A stretch of 64,000 bases of DNA from Congeria kusceri (lineage: Eukaryota > Mollusca > Bivalvia > Myida > Dreissenidae): contig CM051029.1 of the NCBI GenBank assembly GCA_027627225.1, forward strand, positions 27,428,548 through 27,492,547, read 5' to 3'. Positions within the stretch are counted from its first letter, which is position 1. The number at the start of each line of letters is the position of its first letter. Below, one piece after another: positions 59,301 through 64,000 of the stretch. The translations under genes were made by a program, and so were the position numbers. The notes beneath the pieces were generated by a model. It saw only the letters and a program-made list of their open reading frames with translations, was not told the DNA's origin and did no database searches.

Positions 59301-62300
59301 CTGCTTCAAGTAGGGCAGTTGTCAGCTACTGGCATAAGTATGTGCACTTAGTACTGGTAAACCAGCTTACCCAGGAAAAATGTGAGTAGGTTAACTGACC
59401 GCCGTTATATGACTGAAATACTGTTGAATACGGCGAAAAATCCAAACAAACAAACAAAAACAAAAACTGTCTCTGAAATGTGCCTACCACTGCACAATTA
59501 TATATCCTTTTAAAGACTGTAAGCCAACAAAGTCTCTGTTTACGTAACAAACAGACACTGCTCTGGCACATTTATATGTCTACAGAACTGCTAAAGATTC
59601 TCAGTCTTCAGGTCTCAAAAATGTGGCTGCCAGTTACGCCTACTATGTGCAATTATGTCTTCCAGGAGAACATGTTGTAAGCCATATAGGAGGTCTGTGG
59701 CCAATTAAGGGTACAGACAGTGAGCTGCATTGCCAATGCTGCTTTGAAGACATGATGGTCTCGGAATTGGCTCAATACCTTTTACAATATAAATCAGTTA
59801 TCACAAGTTAAGCCATATTCTCTTAACAATAATAAACACTATGTGCCCAATTTTGGCTCAAATAATTATCAAGGCCATGTGTGTCTTTTCACATAAATTG
59901 AGACTTACTTGATATTTTCAGACCTAATGTATTGAGACTGGCCTGGTGCGTTGAGACTGACCGGATATGTTGACACTGACTTAACATATTGAGATTGACC
60001 GGACATGTTGAGTCTGACCTTACATTTTAAGACTGACCCGGTATGTTGAGATGGAGCTAGTATATTGAGACTGACCTGACATTTTTAGACTGACCTGGCA
60101 TGTTGAAACTGACCTGGAATGTTGAAAGCGACTTAAAATGATGAGACTGACCTGACATGTAGAGACTGACCTGACATGATACTGACCTGACTTGTTGAGA
60201 CTGACCTGATATACTGAGAATGACCTTATATACTAAGAATGACTTGACATACTGCGAATTACCTGACATGACATGTTGAGATTGACCTGATATGTTTAGA
60301 CTGACCTGACATATTGAGACTGACCTGCCATGTTGAGTTTGACCTGACTTGTTGAGACTGACCTGATAAGTTGAGACTGAGAGAGTATTTTGAGACTGAC
60401 CTGACATACTGACTGATCTGACATACTGAGACTGACCTGACATACTGAGACTGAGCTGACATACTGCGACTGAGCTGCCATACTGAGAATTACCTGACAT
60501 ACTGAGATTAATTTGACAAATTTAGACTGTTCTGACATACTAAGACTGGGCTGATATGTTGAGTCTGACCTGGCATGTTGAGTCTAACCCTGTGTATTGA
60601 GTTTGACCTGGTGTACTAAGTCTGACCTGACATACTGAGACTATGGACTATAGAATTCAACTGAGATATCTGTTTCATCCAGAGATCTTACATTATTTTG
60701 TTTGTTTCAAAGGTTTCAAAATAGACATGGTGCATTTTCTGGTCTCGTAGATACAAATTACCCATAATTCAATCTCTTGCATCAGTGACCGCTGTCTGTT
60801 CATGCATGTTACAAATTAGGCTCAGCGTAAATTGCATTTCACGGCAAATTCTAGCTTTAAGCCACAATTGCTAATGTACTGAATTACCGCTGCTTTAGGA
60901 TTTAGAATACTAAAGTAGATAAAGTGGTTAAATGGTCAGTGATATTGACAAATTTCAGAAAAAAGTTTGTCTCTTGTCAAAAATGTATGAAAAGAATTTC
61001 AGATTCAACTTGAAAATATCTTCACTCTCAAGGAAATATGCTGGTAGTAAAGCTTCGTAAATAGAAAACTGATGAATACTTTTCTGACAGTTTGTCACTT
61101 ATTATTATTTTGAACTTTTCACTTTAAAAATATTTTTATCGAGTCTTTATTTGGATCAGTCGAACTTCTGATATGTCAAAGTCATTTCGAATTCCCAGCA
61201 ACTTTCAAGACCATGATGTTCAGCGGCAGATTAAACTTAAAAGACGAATCCCTTAGCAATTATAGAAACATCTTGAAAACTAAGCTTCGTTACAGAAAAG
61301 CTGGCAGATAAAGCTGTTATGCTTTTTTTTTCATTCAATCACATAAATTACGCAAATCAATACAAACATTAATTAATAATTTTTTTTTTTAATCATACAA
61401 CTAACAAGGGCACATAATGTGGCATATTATCTTAAAAAATGATATTAAATATACACGCTCAGAAAATCTGACATTTATTGTTTGACAGTTCATAAATTAA
61501 TTAGTCATACCCTTAAAATGTCCATTAAGAGCATAGTACTTTACAGAAATTGCAATAAATTTAATAGAGCTTTTAGATGATTAAGTTTGCCACTGAAGCC
61601 TGACATGACATTCTGTAATGAACAACAAAATGTAATCTTTCATTAGGTGACACAATGTCATTTAATGTCTTAACTGCGTACACTCAAGCAATTGGACTAA
61701 TCAAAAACAAGTATTATATACAGAAAAAATATATAATTAAACGATTTGCCTTGGCCGAGACTCGAACTATCGACCGCCGGGATCAAAAATATGTTATTAT
61801 TACCGCTCGACCATTCTGACTTTCAATCATAGCAGTGAATTTTTAACGCTATGTAAGTGATACAAGTGGTTTCCAAAATACCGATGAAAATCATTACAAA
61901 GGCTTTATAATTGTATCCATATCAATTGAAGACTTTTTTCAAAAAAAATTCTATATTTCCGATATAATTTTGTCAGTATTGTTATTTAGTTTGTTTATAT
62001 ATAATTTATTTTTCTTTTTGGAATCTATGACAAAAATTTTGAAAATTGTTAATTTGCCAATCTGGGAACAATTCCCTTTAATAAGCAAGGACAGTCATGA
62101 TTTTTAAACAAAACTTATTTTTCTGTTCTCATTCTAATTTCCAGATTACAGATGTTTGTCGGAGGCCAATTTTGGGTATGAGGAGTATCAAGTTGTGAAG
62201 CATTTTCTTATAGGTAATTACGGCACCATGCTAGACTGGACTTCCAGCCGAAAAGGTTGAAAATGTCTCATCATCACTGATAATATCCCTCAATCTACCC

Positions 62301-63590
62301 CCCCTGGAGCTTCCACGGCTCTTCAATTTCATGGCTGCTGAATATGACCCCCGTTTTTACGAATGCATGCATTCAATTTACGAAATCTACATAATTCTAC
62401 AGACATCGGACTAGACATTTGTTCATGAGAGAAAATTCTGCCTGTTGACATTTCGAAAACATATTGCAGATCTGCATTCACTGTTATATTCACTGAGATT
62501 CATTGGCTGATGATTCAGCATGCTATAGCAAATCGAAAATATCTGTAAATGCTACAGATGACTCAAGGGTTAAGAGAAGGTTCAGAACAAAAGAGCACCA
62601 TCAATTTGTTATAAGTATTGCAAAGAAAATGACCAAACGAAAAAGAATCTGTGTTTGATGAACACACATGCCTCCAGTTGGTGTAGGATAACCCATTTCT
62701 TAGTCCAAATTAGGTCCAGGTCACAGTCAAAGTGAGGTTGGGTGATATGGATGGATTGGGAATGGTCATAAGCAACAACTGTGTAAGCATCCAAGTGCTG
62801 TAGTAAGCGGTGCTGGTGCTAGATGAAACGGTTAAATCTAGTTAACCAAGAAATAGCCCATCTGAAGTATTCTAAGTCCAAATTAGGTCAAGGTCAAGGT
62901 CAAAGTGAGGTTGGGTGATATGGGTGGATTGGGGATGGTCATAAGCAACAACTGTGTAAGTATCCAAGTGTTCTAGTAAGCAGTGTTGGTGCTAGACAAA
63001 CGGTAAAATCTAGTTAACTATTCTAAGTACAAATTAGGTCAAGGTCAAAGTAAGGTTGGGTGATCTTGGTGGATAGGGAATGGTCATAAGCAACAACTGT
63101 CTAAGTATCCAAGTAGTAAGCAGTGTTGGTGCTAGACAAAACGGTAAAATCTAGTTAACAAAGAAACAGCCCATTTGAACTATTCTAAGTGCAAATTAGG
63201 TCAAGGTCAAGGTCAAAGTAAGGGTGGGTGATCTTGGTGGATAGGGAATGGTCATAAGCAAAAAAAGTATCCACGTGTTGTAGCAAGCAGTGTTGGTGCT
63301 AGACGAAATGGTAAATCTACTTAGCCTTGTCACAGACGGACGGACAGACAAGACCATCACTATATACCTCCCGCATCAAAATGTCGGGGGCATAAAAATA
63401 TTTTAATTTCTTAGGTTAATTATGGTACCTGAGCTAGCGCCAGTTTTGCCTCATTTTGAAGTTGTTCCTGTCTGGAGTGGAAGTCGTCTGCCTGCCTGCC
63501 ATCTGCTTTTAACCGCGGTGGACTGGCCGCCTGTATGGAGGTACTGGGTGGGGAAGGATGGTTCAGATCTGTCACACAGCTAAGGTTGTT
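35312..63590 (-). CDS. SCHIP1: SCHIP1 (schwannomin-interacting protein 1) homologue, last five coding exons
   Basis: Five minus-strand exons join in frame to 172 codons plus TAA, with phases 0,0,1,2 at the junctions. The product reads through [24 protein letters not shown], then [18 protein letters not shown], then a leucine-heptad coiled coil ([19 protein letters not shown]) and [15 protein letters not shown], which is the hallmark C-terminal SCHIP-1 domain. In mammals SCHIP1 binds schwannomin/merlin (NF2), and the IQCJ-SCHIP1 form sits at axon initial segments and nodes. In Drosophila, Schip1 acts upstream in Hippo signalling. Cytoplasmic or cortical; no signal peptide or membrane segment seen in this part. 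Introns are very large (up to 14 kb) and full of arrays. Upstream exons lie beyond the right edge. Confidence 0.88.
35510..35880 (-). mobile_element. Helentron-like element terminus (35.5 kb)
   Basis: The left end in plus orientation is ACAAGAATATCGGTAGAACC, i.e. on the minus strand a hairpin ATCGGT-TCT-ACCGAT, AT, TCTTG, T. The body has repeated TTTGACCTT phrases. The right limit is unclear. Confidence 0.5.
36966..37612. repeat. 24-bp minisatellite, ~27 copies
   Basis: Unit CTATATACTAATCACAATTG + TGCT. Variants A/G/C/T at the CA-ATTG position cluster in blocks. As 24 = 3 x 8, a 173-codon frame runs through it; it is not a gene. Confidence 0.93.
37811..39300 (-). mobile_element. Element E1 (Helentron-like, ~145-bp core units)
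   Basis: Plus-strand left end ACAAGAGCTGTCGGAGGACA, then GCTCGACTTTTC; right end GAAAAGTCGAGC (perfect 12-bp inverse). Core units have AACAGTGACCTTGACCCCAC, CCATATGCAATCCC, CGATATAAGGTATCTATG. Confidence 0.75.
40009..40102 (-). CDS. SCHIP1: SCHIP1 exon with core coiled coil
   Basis: Minus-strand acceptor ATGTTGCAG, donor GGTAACC, 94 nt, phase 1 in and 2 out. It encodes [20 protein letters not shown] then [12 protein letters not shown], the most conserved segment of the SCHIP-1 domain. Confidence 0.93.
40261..40378 (-). CDS. SCHIP1: SCHIP1 exon starting the coiled coil
   Basis: Minus-strand acceptor TCTGTTGCAG, donor GTGAGT, 118 nt, phase 0 in and 1 out. It encodes [13 protein letters not shown], then [20 protein letters not shown]. 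Its first 13 nt (GCTGGGATACCAG) are repeated dozens of times in the array upstream, together with the acceptor itself. Confidence 0.9.
40379..43255 (-). repeat. 57/77-bp minisatellite built on the SCHIP1 acceptor
   Basis: Unit of 57 bp (GCCTGCAACAGACACACCAT, then CATTGCTTTAACTGTAGTC, ATGACTACTGGTATCACA), about 12 perfect-phase copies next to the exon. Further out, 77-bp variants carry an extra ~20 bp (AAGATTGTTACCTATCACAC). About 40 units in all. On the minus strand each unit contains TGTCTGTTGCAG/GCTG-GATACCAG, the exon's own acceptor and first codons. Confidence 0.93.
43504..43766. mobile_element. MITE family D, copy 5
   Basis: ATGAGGCGCGTCATGGGAAA to TTCTCACGACGCGCCACA, both internal hairpins intact. 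Confidence 0.9.
43767..44668. other. SCHIP1 intron sequence
   Basis: Contains a degraded repeat at 44310-44460 related to 31695; nothing else recognised. Confidence 0.4.
44669..47650 (-). mobile_element. Element E2, second copy of E, split by a TTAA transposon
   Basis: ACAAGAGCTGTTGGAGGACA at the left, CGAAAAGTCGAGCT at the right, same core units as E1. Removing 45186-46721 and one TTAA restores an uninterrupted unit (GTATTAAGTTTCATTAAAAT). Confidence 0.8.
45186..46721. mobile_element. 1.5-kb non-autonomous transposon with TTAA target duplication
   Basis: Flanked by TTAA (45182-45185, 46722-46725). Ends GGTAGAAAGCCCCTAATG and CATTAGGACCTTTCTACC. The longest frame is 94 codons without a recognisable domain. 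Kolobok- or piggyBac-type by the TTAA target; which one is unresolved. Confidence 0.85.
48012..48273. mobile_element. MITE family D, copy 6
   Basis: ATGAGACGCGTTGTGGGAAA to TTCTCACGACACGCCCCA. Confidence 0.88.
48274..48680. other. SCHIP1 intron sequence, nothing recognised
   Basis: AT-rich spacer between two family D copies. Confidence 0.4.
48681..48944. mobile_element. MITE family D, copy 7
   Basis: ATGAGCCGTGTCGTGGGAAA to TATCACGACGCGCCACA; the inner TTAGCCTGTGC/GCACAGGCTAA hairpin is perfect. Confidence 0.9.
49066..49310. mobile_element. MITE of the GGGCCCGTATTCACC type
   Basis: Left GGGCCCGTATTCACCAATCG with TAGACTTGCG; right CGTAAGTCTACAATGGGTCG and CGGGCCC. Its right end touches the head of a SINE. 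Confidence 0.6.
49308..49614 (+). mobile_element. tRNA-derived SINE S1, copy 1
   Basis: tRNA-like head 49308-49380: A-box TAGCTCAGTTGG, B-box AGTTCGAACCCC, five-pair anticodon stem with loop CTATCAA (anticodon position ATC). The acceptor ends do not pair properly, and the body and AACAAAC tail are shared with 59170-59466. Antisense to SCHIP1. Confidence 0.82.
49630..50017. repeat. Degenerate tandem repeat, A-like fragment
   Basis: Two diverged units with AAACTTCAAACACTAAAGC and TATGTCAAGATTGGA, bounded by CAGGTGAGCT near 49640 and 50350, like the A element ends. Confidence 0.45.
50018..50300. repeat. Interspersed repeat C, copy 2
   Basis: Parallel to 30095-30348 (TTGTTAAACTACCAATGAAC, ACATTATCGTTGTTTATCAG, GCCGATAAACAACTC). 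Confidence 0.65.
50301..51829. other. SCHIP1 intron sequence, nothing recognised
   Basis: No exon or repeat boundary seen; 60-98-codon frames without support. Confidence 0.45.
51830..52073. mobile_element. MITE family D, copy 8
   Basis: CAGGCTCGTCGTGGGAAAAC to TTTTCCCATGACGTGCCTCC. Confidence 0.87.
52098..52258 (-). mobile_element. tRNA-derived SINE S4, copy 2
   Basis: Minus strand: head with TGCTGTAATGG (A-box), GCCTTGCAATCGGC (anticodon arm), CGAATCCTACTCGGGGAG, then body CAAAAGACGTGAATTTCTGG and GCCTCTGGCATTCG. Compared with S4 copy 1 the B-box carries extra T residues. Confidence 0.68.
52221..53039 (-). repeat. 34-bp minisatellite derived from the SINE head, ~24 copies
   Basis: Unit GACAAGGCGGACACCATATC + CATTACACCACTGA. 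On the minus strand each unit contains TGGTGTAATGG, which fits the Pol III A-box TRGYNNANNNG. The first unit merges with the SINE head at 52221-52258. Confidence 0.92.
53040..53582. other. SCHIP1 intron sequence, nothing recognised
   Basis: AT-rich; no exon or repeat boundary seen. Confidence 0.4.
53583..53847. mobile_element. MITE family D, copy 9
   Basis: ATGAGGCGCGTCGTGGGAAA to TTTCCCACAACGCGCCTCAT. Confidence 0.9.
54008..54307. mobile_element. Inverted-end element, 300 bp
   Basis: TTTCAGGTTACATGCCCC at the left, GGTCGGGTAACCTGAAA at the right; A- and T-rich middle. Confidence 0.5.
54541..54612 (-). CDS. SCHIP1: SCHIP1 exon, 24 codons
   Basis: Minus-strand acceptor ATTTCCAG, donor GTAAGTCC, 72 nt, phase 0 both ends. 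It encodes [18 protein letters not shown] and SPIAEM. A 57-bp tandem array begins at the acceptor. Confidence 0.88.
54613..55270 (-). repeat. 57-bp dimeric minisatellite at the SCHIP1 24-codon exon, decaying outward
   Basis: Four near-perfect 57-bp units (GAGCAATCACAGACTGGTCA, ATTATATGCAAGCAGCAAC, AGACAATTGTATGTAACT) from the exon acceptor to ~54850, then diverged ~29-bp units (AGACTGGTCCATTGTATGTA). The 57-bp unit is itself a 29+28 dimer. Confidence 0.85.
55271..57629. repeat. 29/26-bp minisatellite, ~85 copies with 1,010-bp higher-order repeat
   Basis: Units AACAACTGATTGGTCAATAC + TGAGTATAC, and a version 3 bp shorter (AACTGATTGGTCAATAATGA + GTATAC). The rare variant GATAGGTCAA occurs at 56211 and 57221 with matching surroundings. 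Confidence 0.93.
57630..58429. mobile_element. hAT-like MITE inserted in the minisatellite
   Basis: Ends CAGGCCTTTTTCTG and CAGTAGAAAATGGCCTG, flanked by 5-bp ACAAC. Internal AAATTGGGAA motifs and a GGGTCCGATAGTCGGACCC palindrome link it to family G. Confidence 0.75.
58430..58595. repeat. Continuation of the 29-bp minisatellite
   Basis: Diverged units (CAACTGATTGGCCAACTGTG) on the far side of the MITE. Confidence 0.8.
58650..58905 (+). mobile_element. tRNA-derived SINE S3 (candidate)
   Basis: Head GGCGGATCCGTGGTCTAGTG with A-box TGGTCTAGTGG, anticodon-loop TTCACAA (Val-CAC-like), B-box-like GGTTCTAGCCCC. The body has ACTAGGTGCTTCACACCAGG and GCACTATACCCCGTAACC. One copy only, so its limits are uncertain. 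Confidence 0.58.
59170..59466 (+). mobile_element. tRNA-derived SINE S1, copy 2
   Basis: Head with TAGCTCAGTTGG and GGTTCGATTTCC, then the same body as 49381-49614 (CACATAACTTGTGTGG, ATTGGTCATGAAATTATTTC, GTATGTGCACTTAGTACTGG) and an AAAC-type tail. Confidence 0.82.
59467..59931. other. SCHIP1 intron sequence, nothing recognised
   Basis: Short frames only. Confidence 0.4.
59932..60642. repeat. 20-bp minisatellite, ~35 diverged copies
   Basis: Unit TGAGACTGACCTGACATACT with many substitutions and length variants. Minus-strand frames with a [12 protein letters not shown] pattern are repeat translations. Confidence 0.88.
60643..62680. other. SCHIP1 intron sequence
   Basis: AT-rich. 61745-61820 on the minus strand holds a tRNA-like stretch (A-box TGGTCGAGCGG, B-box AGTTCGAGTC) whose acceptor ends do not pair. 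ATTCCCTTTAAT at 62072 recalls the TTAA MITE end at 26350. Nothing else recognised. Confidence 0.4.
62690..63400 (-). mobile_element. Tandem-core element near the right edge
   Basis: Four ~165-bp units (AAATTAGGTCAAGGTCAAAG, GGAATGGTCATAAGCAACAA, AGTGTTGGTGCTAGAC). The right end on the minus strand reads TATGCCCCCGACATTTTGAT, then GGTATATAGTGATGG and GTCCGTCCGTC, similar to the 5' ends of N1 and B3. Confidence 0.6.
63429..63590 (-). CDS. SCHIP1: SCHIP1 exon, first visible (54 codons)
   Basis: Minus-strand acceptor TTATTCCAG, donor GGTACC, 162 nt, phase 0 both ends. It encodes [18 protein letters not shown] and ends [14 protein letters not shown] microsatellite begins directly upstream of the acceptor. 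Confidence 0.85.
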
Positions 63591-63596
63591 CTGGAA

Positions 63597-63692
63597 TAAT
63601 GAAAATAATAATGATAATTTTAATAATAAAATAGTAATAATAATAATAATAATATAGTAATAATAAAATAGTAACAATAATAATAACAAGAA
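63597..63692. repeat. (TAA)n-like microsatellite
   Basis: Imperfect AATAAT/TAATAATAG runs immediately upstream of the SCHIP1 exon acceptor (exon ends 63590). Confidence 0.85.
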
Positions 63693-64000
63693 CTGTTTGT
63701 AAAACAGGTACACCCCCTCTAGGTTAAAAGCAATCTTTAAAATATCAAGTTTGTTTAAGATCTGATGAAAACTGTTGGACATAGAGCCAACACTACTAAA
63801 AAGGCCAATTTAAGATAAATAAAGGGCCATTACTCTGCAGTTCCTCGGGCGATTTGATTGATCATCAACCCTGGCTAAGACATTATGGTCTGAACCATTT
63901 TCATCAAGTTTGGTGAAGATTGGATAAAAGCTGTTGGACAAAGAGAGGAAACAAAAGTGGTCTAAAGACCGACCAACATTAGCAAACAACTGATAGCTGA
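63691..64000 (-). mobile_element. Helentron-like element running off the right edge
   Basis: Starts ACAAGAACTGTTTGTAAAAC; on the minus strand the hairpin CTGTTTTACAAACAG, then TTCTTG and T. Two units with GATGAAAACTGTTGGACATA / GATAAAAGCTGTTGGACAAA. Confidence 0.55.

Noticed and set aside
60057..60538. Ser/Gln-rich minus-strand frames (147, 80 and 67 codons)
   Set aside because: Three overlapping frames of the 20-bp minisatellite.

Overview
The window is eukaryotic nuclear DNA. It shows short exons bounded by GT-AG introns, no operons, AT-rich introns full of small transposons, tRNA-derived SINEs and many minisatellites. The two recognisable proteins are animal proteins. The repeat style points to a bivalve mollusc: elements with about 165-bp tandem cores resembling the bivalve 'pearl' elements, a very abundant palindromic 260-bp MITE, and SINE heads with A and B boxes. 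I associate the palindromic 260-bp MITE with dreissenid mussels from general familiarity. That placement is an inference, not something proved here.

Two genes face each other tail to tail. On the plus strand, 2581-29858 carries sixteen coding exons of the homologue of SAP130, the 130-kDa subunit of the Sin3 histone deacetylase corepressor complex. Its 5' exons lie off the left edge; 840 codons plus the stop are present and all exon phases agree. On the minus strand, 63590-35312 carries the last five coding exons of a schwannomin-interacting protein 1 (SCHIP1) homologue. Its 5' exons lie off the right edge; 172 codons plus the stop are present. The 5.4 kb between the two stop codons (29859-35311) holds both 3' regions and several repeats.

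Everything else is intron or 3' flank, and most of it is repetitive. Four classes dominate. (1) Elements of 0.4-3 kb with internal tandem cores share a terminal signature (hairpin followed by TCTWG and a T), so they look like one Helentron-like non-autonomous group; one sits precisely inside a MITE. (2) TIR MITEs include nine copies of a palindromic 260-bp family, a CAGCG/CAGTG/CAGGCC group in which three insertions are flanked by 5-bp direct repeats, and a 1.5-kb element with TTAA target duplications. (3) SINEs have tRNA-like heads; one head seeds a 34-bp minisatellite that repeats a Pol III A-box. (4) Minisatellites start at, or include copies of, real splice acceptors: a 57/77-bp array beside the SCHIP1 exon at 40261, a 57-bp array beside the exon at 54541, and a 119-bp array beside SAP130 exon 9.

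No transposase, reverse transcriptase, CRISPR array, convincing functional tRNA gene or rRNA gene was seen. The long open frames inside minisatellites are by-products of repeat units whose length is a multiple of three, unless transcripts show otherwise.
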